From Benincasa hispida (taxonomy: Eukaryota > Streptophyta > Magnoliopsida > Cucurbitales > Cucurbitaceae), in NCBI RefSeq assembly GCF_009727055.1, contig NC_052359.1:22605393-22669392 (forward strand): 64,000 nt of DNA, read 5' to 3'. A model generated the notes under the pieces. The model was given only the letters and a program-made list of their open reading frames with translations, was not told the DNA's origin and made no database searches. Within the stretch, counting starts at the first letter, position 1; the number at the start of each line of letters is the position of its first letter. This document shows positions 23,894-35,140 of this stretch, piece after piece. A program made the translations under genes and the position numbers.

Positions 23894-25479
23894 TGATAAC
23901 TTGTAGAAATACAAGTTATTGTAGCTCAAAAGTTGGAATAATTAGGGCCTTTAATGATAAAATCTCATCATTTTAAGAGAAAACGCATGGAATTACTCGA
24001 ACACTATCAAACTCATGCAAAAGAATGTTTATTGCTAAAACACTGCGGCACTAACGCATGATATTGCAGGATCTCAACAAGAGGCTCGCATGATTAAGAA
24101 AAGTGTCGCAAGCAAAGTTTAACGCATGGGGCATGTGTCGGAGGGATTCAACACAAGGAAGATTCATTGATTCGGGCTGTTTGTGTCAAATCACCACTTG
24201 CAAGCATGGGCACCTATAGCGGGGGGCATCTGAAAAGCATCTGAGTGTCAGGCGGCTGACCAGGGTATGGAATTTAATGCTGCTCATCATCAAGTTAGAG
24301 AAGACCGACGCCTATAAATAGAAGAAATCCCACTAGATGAAAGAGTGAGAAGTTCCAAGTTCTCAACTCTTAGTTTTTAGTCTCAGTGTTAGCTTAGTCT
24401 TAGTTTTAGATCTTTAGAGCTGTGTTGTGGTGCTGAGAAGAACAAGAGGGAAGAGAACCACCACCATCACCGATCAAGGAGCGGAGGAAGGCAAGCTCGA
24501 GAGAGACACTTCTTCCAATTCTTCCACAAGTGGTTATACACGACTAGAATTGAGCCAAAGAGGACAAGAGATTGTACTTCGCGGCTTGACTCCTTCCATT
24601 TCATCTTACTTATCTCTTTCATCTTTTCATCTAATTAAGTATTGGTTTTGTAAAGACAATCAGTTTCTTTATAAATTCACATATTTGATCTATCATACTT
24701 TGTCATTGTTTATTTCTTGTTTATGTTGGATGCATCTAAACTTCATGCAAAATTCCATTTCGAACGCTTAAGCCAACTAAATCATATTGGTAAAAGTATC
24801 TTTAGCTTAAACTATTCGAGAGAATAAGTAAGTCAGCATCAAGTTAGAATGCCTAGTACATCTAGAGATAGACTCACTGGTGTTTTATTGCATCCTATGT
24901 TTGACGCATACATCCTAGAGATAGGTATTGCATGATATTCGCATTGAGAAGTGTCTAATAGAGTCTAACGCATAAACAAAGATAAACAAGTCATCTCATT
25001 CGCATCATATTCTTGTTCGTGTACATCCAACTTAGATCGGCGCATATCACTTGCATCAAACTCCATTTTCACACGACCCATCGTTCTCTACTTGACCCTT
25101 TTGTATCTTCTTGCACACACACACAGCAGCTTAGTGTAAATAACCCATTTCTCCATACACATAAGATATCCCTACAACAGTTACAACGCAAGGTCTGCGT
25201 TAGCTTTAATCTGAATCCCTGAGTTCGACCATGAACTTACCAAGAACCTAAGTTAGATTTATACTTGGATCTGATTTAGGAAAACTTGAACGTCAATAGA
25301 GGAGTGTCATGCGTCTTGTTGCACATCTCTAATGCATCAACGCGTTACTAACGCATCAACGCACAAACGCATCAATGCATCATTCATACTTATACTTATT
25401 TTTCCAATTATTTTATACAATACACTCCTAAGCTCGAATCACAAAATCAACGAACACCTCGCATGTGCACCTGATGCTT
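23894..25479 (+). repeat. Hairpin-ended LTR family D, copy 1
   Basis: It starts TGATAAC followed by a perfect 10-bp stem with GAAA loop (23896-23919). A TATA box (tataaata) lies near 24311, followed by acgcat-rich sequence. The block ccctgagttcgacc..gaacttacca near 25216-25245 has its reverse complement in copy 2 (25582-25612) and in copy 3 (near 49425-49455). The right boundary is approximate. The open frame at 24427 is not recognisable as a known protein. Confidence 0.6.
23896..23919. other. LTR-terminal hairpin, GAAA loop (copy 1)
   Basis: ataacttgta-GAAA-tacaagttat, ten perfect pairs, two bases inside the TG terminus. Confidence 0.85.
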
Positions 25480-27122
25480 AGATTTATGAGGTGTGGAAAA
25501 TAGGGATGATATGTGTTGATGGATAGCGTTGTGCACTCAAGTTTCCCCAGCGGAATCCAAGTGTAAATTCCTCTGAGTTTCCTGGTAAGTCCACGGTCGA
25601 ACACAGGGACTTGTGAAAATAGTTGCGTTGGAGGTTTTTATGAAAACTTGCGGTAACCAATGAAATAATCAAGTGTTGGGTGGTTGTTGCGTTGATGAAA
25701 ATAATAATAAATGTGGCAGAGTTTGAAAAGAGTTGGTAAACGGGAAATACGATGAATATGCGATGAATGGGTTGATAAGGGTTTCAGCTAACACTCCCTA
25801 GAATTCATGCTTTGCGATCGTGCAACATGCATACAATAGTAAATCACCTCTTGGCGTGAATGCCACGGCTTCTAAGGCTAGAATGCATGCGATAAATATG
25901 CGATAAGTCTACAGGGTTTACACATAAACCTCTATCTCTATTTATGCGATGACAACATGACATTCACACAAATATGCGACCACATAATATCATTCCTATT
26001 CCTAGGATGCATGCGATGCAAGTTGACAAACAGAGCTTATCTCTAAGTCCCTACCTCTTGTTTATGCAAGTCTAATCTTGTTCTTTCGAGACCAGATTCT
26101 AACGTAGCTCTCTCGAGACATTAGGTTCTTTCTTTAGATTCTCTCTCGTGTAACTCTAAAGGGGTAATTTGCACAACATAAAACAAGATAATCGCAAACA
26201 ATGAACTTCCTAGATCATGTTAGCTTAGTTCCTCTCAATCCATTCAACTAGTTTAGCTACTCATGCGTATTAAGAGAGTGAGCATATGTAGAAACAGAAC
26301 TTCCATTGAATAGATATAAGATGAAGTATAGAATAACAATGCAAGTATAATAAAGAGCCTGGAGCAATTTCTTGCCACCAGGCGTTACACTGTTCTACTC
26401 GTGCTCTAAAGATATTCTCGCTTTCGCAATAGTCAACCCGCTCTCTGCTCTTACGTCCCAAGATTCTCTCTCGAGCCGCCTTGGACGATCTCCGACGTCA
26501 CCACTCTTCTCTAGCTCCGCTATAAAATGGAAAAGAAAACTATGAACAGAGGTGTGAACTTATAATGTGATGTGAAGTAATCGACTGCTTAACCCCTTTT
26601 CTGAATAATGCACTTGGTATTTATAGGCTATCAAAGGTGAAAGGCAGCTTCTCTCTCCTAGTTGTACAGATGGGACAGCTTTAATTCCTAACTAATGCGC
26701 CAGATAATTGTCACCAATAAAGCTGGATGTACTTTGTGACCGTTATCGGTTGTCAACTTAATTTGGATTCGACTGCCGTCAGCTTTGTTATCCGATCGAT
26801 CTTAATTGTCCTTTTGTCCGGATGCACCCACCATGTTGCGGTGATTTTTCTTGGGTGAATGTTTGCGAGCACGATCAATGCAAAGTCTTACGATGAAGTT
26901 GTGCTCGACCGATGTATTCCTATAATCGCATTATTTGCATTGTGTTAACGCATTATTCTGCACAAAAATATAAAGATCAACTGCTCTAATGCATTGGATG
27001 CATGCGACCACAATATTATAGAATTTATGCTTAATGGACGCAATTTAACATCTTCTATCAACGCAATCCAACATTGTTTAAGGATTTAGCACTATGATAA
27101 CGTGCATTTCTGCCCGTTATTA
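25480..27122 (-). repeat. Hairpin-ended LTR family D, copy 2, minus strand
   Basis: Reverse-oriented relative of the element at 23894. It has the family hairpin at 27097-27120, a minus-strand TATA box (tataaata near 26620) and the block matching ccctgtgttcgacc near 25582. Together the two copies form an inverted pair about 3.2 kb long. The boundary between them is approximate. The terminal CA/TG is altered (ta at 27121-27122). Confidence 0.6.
27097..27120. other. LTR-terminal hairpin (copy 2)
   Basis: On the minus strand ataacgggca-GAAA-tgcacgttat: nine of ten pairs, with a different stem sequence from copy 1 but the same loop. Confidence 0.8.
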
Positions 27123-27448
27123 GTACCTTTGCCCATATAATCTCTCATGGGCTTTGTCCAATGCATGGCATCTCACTCGGCCAACACTTAGTTATTTTCT
27201 CCATGGCTATTTTACCTTCCACACTTAGCCATTTTTTCCCTTGTTAATGGTCTCAATACTTTGAACATTTTCCTTCTTTTCCCTCATCAAGTTTTTCCCA
27301 ACAAACATATTATTACTTTTCCTTAATCTTGATTAACATGCTAATTATCACACTTAAGTAGGGTAACTAGGGTTCAGGGTTTACATTAGCTAAAATGGGA
27401 AAAGTGAAAAAACTTGGAGAAGTAGTTACCCTTTCTCCCTATAAATAT

Positions 27449-27938
27449 GTAGGGGTGTTTGTGGTTTGGGTTGGGTTGAAGAACGTTTTAGACCCAACCC
27501 AATTGTTCGGTTTGTTAATTTCTTCAACCCAAATAACCCTTACTAAAAAATAAACCCAACCCAACCATGAAACATTCGGGTTAGGTTGGTTCGGGTTAAT
27601 CAGGTTATTTATTTAAATTTATGTTCTAAAAAGAAGTAATATGTTAATACAAAAAAAAAAAAATTGATTTAATTATTTTCATATATTGAATTAAGATTTA
27701 AACATAATTTCAATTTATATAATAAATTTTTCTTTCCAAAGTGATAAATCATATATATATATTAAGCTAACAATAAGTTTGGGTTGGTTCAGATTGGTTT
27801 GGGTTATTTTAGGTGAATCCATGAACCAACCCAACCCACAAATTTTTCATTTATTTGAACCCAACCCAGCCCAAATGAGTTGATAACCCAACCCATTGAT
27901 CGGTTTTTTCAGACCATCAAATTTTTTTAACATCCCTA
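27449..27938. mobile_element. hAT-type MITE (490 bp)
   Basis: It is flanked by an 8-bp target duplication ATAAATAT (27441-27448 and 27939-27946). Its ends are GTAGGGGTGTT and AACATCCCTA, near-complementary short terminal inverted repeats. An 8-bp duplication with TAGGG-type ends is the hAT signature. The interior is rich in inverted aacccaaccc/gggttgggtt words and has no transposase. The target site is the TATA box of the LTR that ends at 28371. Confidence 0.85.
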
Positions 27939-28371
27939 ATAAATATACTATTTTAACCTTTTTTAGGGTAAGGTTTGTTTTTGTGAAAAATAACCTAGCC
28001 TCCATCCTTCCTCTCTAATCTCTCTTCTCCAAAAAGAATTTCTCTCTTAAAATTCCTCCATCAAAAGGTCTTGGAGCCCATACTTCCAATCCCTTTTTTA
28101 TCCAAGAGAATAATAAGGTAGCCTTAGAGGTGGTGTTCTTATTCTTTGAGAAGCTTGAGATTGTTCGCGACCTTTAGAGGGGAAAACATGAAGAAGGAAA
28201 AGAATCCACAAAGGTTAGTTCATTTCTTCCCTTCTTCTCATTAGAAGCATGCTTAGATCCTGTTGTATGTTTATCATTTGAATATTGAGTTCAGTAATTT
28301 TAGTTTCTCACAAAATAATTTTCAAAATTGTAAGGCGATCACACGCTTTTGCGGGAATTGGATTCCCTTCA
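27939..28371 (+). repeat. Copia LTR E, 3' part
   Basis: It begins at the duplicated TATA-like ATAAATAT, continues through R-U5 and ends ..cccttca at 28371, followed by a PBS two bases on. The 5' part lies upstream of the MITE (at least about 27300-27448). The LTR start was not identified. Confidence 0.65.
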
Positions 28372-28373
28372 AT

Positions 28374-28385
28374 TGGTATCAGAGC
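28374..28385 (+). promoter_or_regulatory. Primer binding site (tRNA-iMet type)
   Basis: TGGTATCAGAGC, a perfect plant tRNA-iMet complement, two bases after the LTR end. The internal region that follows is cut within about 240 bp by LINE sequence. Confidence 0.85.
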
Positions 28386-28619
28386 CCAATTCTTGTAATT
28401 TTGATTTTCGATTTTTAGAAGCCAAAAAGGTGGGTTGTTTTCTCTACATTATGAATGTGGGTTTACAAATAGATGTTTTCGAATTTAGCACTTTAGGTTA
28501 CTGCTTTTACTTGATTTGATCATGTAAGGATTCTGGGAATTTGGGGTTCAAAGATTTGCACTTGTTTAATCAAACTATGCTTGCAAAACATCACTAGCGA
28601 ATTATGAAAAATTCTGACA

Positions 28620-29812
28620 ACTTGTTGTGTAAAATTCTTAGGGAAATATTTTCAAGATGGTGATTTTCTCAATGCTCAGCTTGGTTCCAACCCTTCTTTA
28701 ACTTGGAGGAGTATTATTTGGGAGAGAGACTTATTCTTGAAATGCTATAATGGAAAGTGGGAAGCGACAATCATATTATGATTGACAGAGATCTATGGAT
28801 TGCTAGGATCGACTGCTGGTTTTTGGTATGGGTTAAGAAGGGGTTAAAGAACAAAAGAGTTATTTATCTCGTAAATGGCCAAGGAAGATGGAAAGACTCA
28901 ATTATCAAAGAAATTTTTACCTCTATTGATGTTGAAGATATTCTTAATACCCCTATTGGTAAGATGAAAGCCAAAGATGATATCATTTGGAGCTTGGACT
29001 CGAAGGGTATTTTCTCAGTTAAGAGCGCTTATCATCTTGCATCTAGCTTGGGCTTGCTCTTTTCGACATCTCCTTTCGAAATAGGGGGTTCAAATGCATG
29101 GTGGAAGAATTTTTGGAAGATTAAAGCCATTCCTAGAGCAAAATTATGCGCTTTGAAAATTCTTAATGACATTATCCCCTCCATTGTCAACATTGAAAAT
29201 AAAAGAGTTGTGATTTACCCGTTATTTTTATTTTGTAGGAAAAAAAAGGAGACCTCTTGCCATGTAATGTGGGTGTGTGAGTTTTCTAAAAAAGTGTGGC
29301 TTGAATTTTCCCTAATCTTATTAATTTTTATCTTGTGTGAAGGGAGGATTGGAAAACAAAAGATTATTGGGATTGGTTGTCAAGCCAGTTGAGCTCTTTA
29401 GATTTGAGTAGAGTCATTACAATTCTTTGGAGCAATTGGAATTACAGAAATTCTATTAACTGCCCTCTGCCCAATCCTAATGCTAGCTACAGTCAAATCT
29501 CAATACAACTAAAAGAGCTTTATTGGAATTAGAGAATTTTTGTGCTTCAGACTTGATGTTGTAAGGACCTGTGAAGTATGCAAGTCAGTTTAAATGGAAG
29601 CCACCTCCAAAAGGTTGTTAGAAGTTAAATTCTACTGCGGCATGGTTCGATTCTATGAATAGAGGAGGGCTTAGTTGGGTGGTTTGTGATATACAGGATT
29701 TTTCAATTTGCGCTAGATTTTAAGTGTTCAAGAGTAAATGACCAATTAAGGCCTTGGAAGCCAAAGCGATTCTTGTCGGGTTGACCTCTGTTAGGGGGTC
29801 TATGGTGCTCTA
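28620..29812 (+). pseudogene. LINE (non-LTR retrotransposon) 3' ORF remnant: zf-RVT and RNase H
   Basis: Readable blocks follow the C-terminal half of plant L1-type ORF2. GDFLNAQLGSNPSLTWRSII (28660-28719) comes first. After a frameshift near 28757 comes a 211-codon open stretch that includes DDIIWSLDSKGIFSVKSAYH and WWKNFWKIKAIPRAKL, the RT zinc-binding (zf-RVT) domain, ending in the C..HVMWVC zinc motif near 29250-29280. RNase H follows: KWKPPPKGC near 29595, STAAWFDSMNRGGLSWVV and then KALEAKAILVGLTSV to about 29793. Stops in each part and the missing N-terminal RT mark it as a 5'-truncated dead copy. Confidence 0.85.
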
Positions 29813-30637
29813 TGTTACGGTCGTACTTCTCCCATTGTGCGGCATTATGATTCACCTGTGATCATGGTCAACCTTAAGGGATGCTCAAGTCCCAATTCAC
29901 TTTTTTCTCGACTCTTTGAAGCTTCGTTGAACCTTAGGCGAGGTTATTCCACCCGGAACTGAACTTCATTCAGCCATACACATTGCCCGTATGTGTATTT
30001 TCCCTCATATGCAACTCTAGCTGACTTGCCTCTACTCTAGGCCAAGTCCTAAGGTTCGACCTTACCCATATATGAGGCTAAAGTCATCACAATGCAACGT
30101 CGCATCTCTCTTTGTCATCTTGGTTCCCAACAACACGTTCCCCATACTTCTACACCACTTCGAAACTTCACCAGAATGAGTTATGACCCTTCGTTGGGCC
30201 AAAACCGGCTTACAACCCTCTACCGGGGCTTACCGGGTGATTCAGACACTTACCAGGGCTAACCCTCCATCCATCTGGACATAATCGAGACTTAGACCCT
30301 TTCGAGCCCTTGTTGAATCAAAACAGCATACCAGGTGCTACATTAAACCTCTGACCCATGGGAAGCGACGCAATGTCAACACACCTGTGCCGTCTGACAC
30401 TGTCCATGAGATTCCATTCTCGATGGAAGACACCCAAGACACTTGTTTTGTAACGCTCGTCCAGGCCATGACACATGCATATGCCATGAGGTAGCTCACT
30501 TAGGCCATAGGGCCCAGGGGTGGCAGAGAGCTGACACCATGCCTCCCCTTATAATGCTTATGAACATTTTCCTCTTCGCCACACATGCATATCAAATGTG
30601 GCGAACTATCACTCACCAACTTAGATCGTGATTGACA
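29813..30637. mobile_element. Unclassified 825-bp insert in the LINE (solo-LTR-like)
   Basis: It starts TGTTACGGTCG and ends GATTGACA, interrupting LINE RNase H sequence that seems to resume at 30638 (MLAYLINPLSYSTLEDEAVF). The ends have the TG..CA form, but no target duplication was found (ctcta against tgaaa). The content is GC-richer and non-coding. It may be a minus-strand gypsy solo LTR whose 3' end is GACCGTAACA. Confidence 0.45.
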
Positions 30638-30840
30638 TGAAATTTGACATGCTTGCATATCTTATCAACCCGCTTTCTTATTCTACTTTGGAGGATGAAG
30701 CTGTTTTTTGGAATTGTCATTACCAATTGGCTATCCCCTACTCTAAACGAGGAGATTATTGGTTGTTCTTAATTTTTGGTTTTTTTTAAGTTTTTTTATT
30801 AAAAAAAAGTCTAAATTATATATATTGGTTAGGTTTAAAA
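30638..30840 (+). pseudogene. LINE 3' tail remnant
   Basis: FDMLAYLINPLSYSTLEDEA can be read at 30646-30705, resembling the end of the LINE RNase H domain. T-rich sequence follows. Confidence 0.4.
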
Positions 30841-31621
30841 AATAAGAAAGAAAGGAAAACCTTGCCTCTTACCCACGGCTGCAACTTAACCCCCGCCGCT
30901 ACCCTCTCTTTCGCTGAAGCTCTGCCGCCGACCGCACAACCGCCCCNNNNNNNNNNCCGCGGTCGTCTACAGCCCCTCGTCGCCGGTGAGCGTTTCCCTC
31001 AAGCTTTACGCCGATTTTCACTTTCTCTAGCATCTCTTTCCAGCTTTGGTTTTCTCTCTGGTTAAGACGGACTCCGGCCTCCGCGCACCGCCCCATCAGC
31101 CCGCCGCTCCCGTCTGCTGTTCGTCGCCGCCCGTTCATCGCCGTCGTCCGCCGCCGGTGCTACAGTTTCGGAGTCTTAGTTTTCGTAAGATTTGATACAT
31201 TTATGGGTTTTGTTGAGAGTTTTTTTAGATACCCACTAAGATTTGGCTTCATTATTAATTTAATTGTGATTTAGGAGGTTGGATTTGAAGTATTGAGGAG
31301 TTTAAAGTCGCTGTCCAGTAGAGTTTAAGGTCGATTTTGGCAATTTTGTTTTGGGTCGTTACATTTTAAGCCCGAACCTGTTTTCATATGTTAACAATCT
31401 GTCCAACCCGACTCCAAATTTTTATTCAATTCACCCTTGCTTACTTCGTGCTGCATTCTGTTCATTTTTGTTCTTTGGGTGCAGTTGAGATTTGACATCT
31501 GGTAGAGAAATTTTTGTTCTTCTTTCTTCTCATAATGGTTTTCTCCTGTAGTTGCTTGCTTTCATATTTGTTCTCTTTCACCAATTCCTGATATATGTTA
31601 GAGTTTGATCAAGGAGTCTAG
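30841..31621 (+). promoter_or_regulatory. RPF1 promoter/5' UTR region with 10-N gap
   Basis: Upstream of RPF1 the sequence turns GC-rich (30870-31160: many ccgccg/cgccgtc words, typical of a plant 5' UTR), interrupted by ten N at 30947-30956. A TATA-like tatatata lies near 30816. Bases 31185-31490 are T-rich and intron-like, with candidate sites ttcg|gtaaga-like near 31186 and a tgcag near 31485, so a 5' UTR intron is possible. An in-frame TAG at 31619-31621 fixes the start codon as the ATG at 31622. Confidence 0.5.
30947..30956. other. Assembly gap (10 N)
   Basis: Ten N inside the GC-rich 5' leader of RPF1. The true length is unknown. Confidence 0.98.
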
Positions 31622-32993
31622 ATGGGGGAGGAGAATAAGAACAGGGGTATAATCCCATCAATGATAAAGAACAAAGAAAAGAGGGCAGAAGTGCACGCCA
31701 ACCTCAAGAACCAGAAGAAGCTTGAGAAACGCAAGAGGGCCAAGGCTCGTGATGCTGCTGAGAAGCAAGCTCTTGAACTTGGAGAAGAAGTATATCCAGC
31801 AACTCCAGCATCTACTCTGTTTATTTTCTATCTCTGAGATTCTGACCTTCGTTTTCATTTTTTTTTCTGTAGCTTCCTCCTCGGAAGATTCCTCGCACTA
31901 TTGAGAACACCAGGGAGGTTGATGAGACTCTTTGCAAACCTGATGATGAAGAGGTTCTTCTTTTTAAATCTCAGTATACGACATTTTTGTAGCTTTTGTT
32001 TATTTGTAATTATTCTTATTTAGAGTTCACAGTTTTAGGCTAGTTTTTTATTCTCTGCAGCTATTTGCTGGAAATGATGCTGATGAATTTAGTTCCATCA
32101 TAAAGCGCGAAATTTTGCCGAAAGTTCTAATTACTACTTGTCGTTTTAATTCTACTGTAAGATTCCTCATTATTACTAGTTATGCAGCAATTTTGTTTTT
32201 GAGCAACATGGGCTAAATAGAGACTGAACCTAAAACATTCACATTTGATTAGACTTGGTACCTTATACTTAGATTTTCTGCTTGTATGTGACTTACTATT
32301 TGCAGATTGGACCTACTTTTATATCAGAGTTGCTTTCGGTGATACCAAATGCACATTACTACAAGAGAGGAACTAATGATTTGAAGAAGGTTATACTCGT
32401 ATTTATATTTTCTTAAAAACACGAAGAAGGAAAAGGAAATGGAAATTAGAAAATAAAGAAGGTTATACTCATATTTATAGAATACCAATTCTTCTCTTGT
32501 TTCTAGATTATAGAATATGCAAATGCCAAGGACTTCACTTCTTTGATGGTTGTCCATACGAGTAGGAGAAAATTGGGTAAGTTGATGGTCCTTCGTCAAC
32601 CTTGCAATTCCTTCTTGCATGTTAATTTGTCTCTTGCAAATTTGTTTTATCTTTTTCTAGTATTTTTTTTCCTTAGCTGTATAGATTAGATTCTTTTCTC
32701 AATCTAATGCAATATTTTGAAATTCTTTCAGATGGCCTTTTAATTATTGGCTTACCTGAGGGACCTACTGCCCATTTTAAGATATCGAATGTTGTCTTAC
32801 GTAAGGACATTAAGGTATGATGTTTCAAGTCAATGAAATAGACACTGAACTGTTGTGTTGCATTTTAACTACTACTGGATTTTTTGGAGGAATATTTTTC
32901 CATGAAACCTTAACCATTTAGTGGACATTTGGGGTAAGGACTATCCCTCTTCCTCACGCCTATTTGTTCTCCCGGCCTCGGGGAGATGCGGAA

Positions 32994-33029
<36 letters not shown>

Positions 33030-35140
33030 AAAAAGGAGTGAACATGTGGTCTAGTTGCCGCGGGTTGGTTTTGACCCCCGGACGTAGCCTTTTCGACGAA
33101 CCGGGTAAACAAAGTCACGGGGGAGTGTGAGGTGGTGGCGGCTTCGGTCAAGAGGCGGGATAGCATCCCACCTTCCTGTCTTGACTGGTAGGCACAATCG
33201 GAGACTTTGACCGAATGAATAGGGAGAAATTTCTCGACATTTTGATTGAGGTAGGATTAAGACTATAATAACCACTTTTTACTATATTAAATACTATTTC
33301 AAAACCCCCAATTAGCTACAGTCAACACTATTTCAAATTCCTCATTTGCTATAGTATTTACTATTTGCTACAATTTTTACTATTTTACGTTCATAATTTT
33401 TTTATTTTTTTGCTACAATGTTCACAAGTTTCTTCTCAAACTGAAATAGTTTACTTCTCAAACACATACTATTATAACTCAAACTAAAATAATATACATC
33501 CTAAACACAAACTATTATAACTCAGCGATAATAACTAGGACTATAATAACCATTTCCTTGCTCCAAACGCTCCCATAATCTTTTATTGCTTTGTATCTTA
33601 TCAAACAAATCTTTTCTTGCTTTGTAGAATCATGGAAATCCAACCAGTCATCAGCCAGAGCTTGTATTGACCAACTTCACAACACGCCTTGGTCTTCGTA
33701 TTGGAAGGTTACTTTCTCTACCTATATTTCTTTATATGCAAATACAGCCTCTTGTGAAGTCTGCATTTCATTTTTAGGTGTTTTTGTTTCTTTTTCCCGT
33801 GCTTCTGTAATTATGATATCTCAAGTTTTTCTCAATGCATTGACTTTTGTTTTTCGGTCGTTTCTTTAGATTAATACAAGCACTATTCCCTCAAGATCCT
33901 AATTTTCGTGGTCGACGGGTTGTAACTTTTCATAACCAACGTGATTTTATATTTTTTCGGCATCATCGGTATGATACCATATACTTTTTTCTTTTCTGTA
34001 TGCACGTGATTTGGACTATGATTAATTCATGTTTCTATCTTTTCAGATACATTTTTGAAAGCAAGGAAAATAAAAAAGAGGCCGATTCAAAAAAGAAGTC
34101 CAAGGATACGAAGGGTGAGAAAGTTCCTCAGCAGAAAGTAATTGCCCGTCTTCAGGTTGATATTAGTATCTTCCCTTCAACTCCTCATAGAACGTTGTTG
34201 CTTTATGATTTCTATAGTGGTTTATTTTTCAACTAAGAGACTTCAATATTGTTTACTTGTTTTCATCTCGTTTCTCTTTCTACAACTCGGTTCCTTTTTC
34301 CTCTTCTAATATTTTTGGCGGTGATGATTAACTATTCATTTATATCAAGGAACCACAGCAGAGGGGACTCTGGAGATTTAGAAATGTTGAGCGGGTTTTG
34401 TGAGAAATAGTATATGGAAGCCAAAGATTTCTTATTGTAACATACTCCTTTTGTTTTACACTATCATTAATCCACACATCAACAGTATTATTTTCTATCG
34501 GCTTTTGTTTCTTAAATCAATTTGGAAACTGACCAATGAGTGCGTGGGAGTAAAATTGACTTGTGTGGGAACGTACCTAAGTTTATGATTACACTATCCT
34601 TGGTGATAATGTACTGGCGTTTTTTCAGACTTTCATAGTCCTTATTCCCTTAAATTTAATCTCTCTTCTCCATCGACAATAAACAAGTTGCAGCTCATCC
34701 AAGAGGGTTAGCAAGGAAGCACATCATCACTTAAGAGTGTCCAAAACTTCCATGTTATTCTTTGTGTCAATTTTGGTTTCTTTTGTGTTTAGATTTGAAT
34801 GAGAGTGATATTAGGAGAGTCATATGAGAAATAATTAGAGAAAAACAGACTAAATAATGATAGGGAGAAATGTTAGTGTCGACAACTGATTCTGAGATTT
34901 GATTTTCAGGAATGTGGTCCTCGTTTCACAATGAAATTGATCAGTTTGCAGCATGGAACTTTCGATTCAAAAGGCGGGGAGTATGAATGGGTTCATAAAG
35001 TAAGTCTTAAGTCTCTCGATCAGAAATGCATGTAATATATACTAGATCATGATCCATTCTGTTTATCTAATGTGATTTCCCCCTCATCCTTTGAATTCCA
35101 GCCTGAAATGGATACAAGCCGCAGAAGATTTTTCTTGTGA
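31622..35140 (+). CDS. RPF1: Ribosome production factor 1 (Brix domain), 11 exons
   Basis: Nucleolar assembly factor of the Brix family. RPF1 is required in yeast and animals for 60S pre-rRNA processing and binds RNA through the Brix fold. Exons with GT-AG introns: 31622-31789, 31873-31953, 32061-32156, 32306-32389, 32507-32576, 32732-32814, 33628-33707, 33870-33968, 34047-34155, 34910-34999, 35102-35140. They sum to 999 nt, 332 aa, with all phases consistent. Residues 17-45 are strongly basic (nucleolar targeting is likely). [14 protein letters not shown] precedes the Brix domain, about residues 102-320: [53 protein letters not shown] and [15 protein letters not shown]. The tail is [13 protein letters not shown] Lys/Glu-rich insert in exon 9 interrupts the Brix domain; I recall a similar insert in plant RPF1. 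The gene looks intact. Intron 6 is large because of a MITE. Confidence 0.96.
32921..33574. mobile_element. Harbinger-like MITE in RPF1 intron 6, itself interrupted
   Basis: The ends GTGGACATTTGGGGTAAGGACTAT and CCAAACGCTCCC, together with 33255-33560, match the 300-bp element at 40231-40530. The left flank is tta and the right flank ata. An unrelated block (about 32950-33240) with a run of about 28 T and a GC-rich part sits inside it. Confidence 0.7.
32950..33240. repeat. Block nested in the intronic MITE, with poly-T run
   Basis: GC-rich sequence (ttgccgcgggttgg, gacccccggacg, cgacgaaccggg) next to a poly-T run at about 32997-33025. A minus-strand retroposon with an A tail is possible, but no clear tRNA-like A/B box pair was found. 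Confidence 0.4.

Noticed and set aside
24427..24771. 114-aa ORF in LTR D copy 1
   Set aside because: Lies in R-U5 of a repeat, no recognisable domain, and the other copies do not keep it open.
32950..33240. tRNA-derived SINE in the RPF1 intron
   Set aside because: It has a poly-T/A run, but a proper A box and B box pair could not be found.
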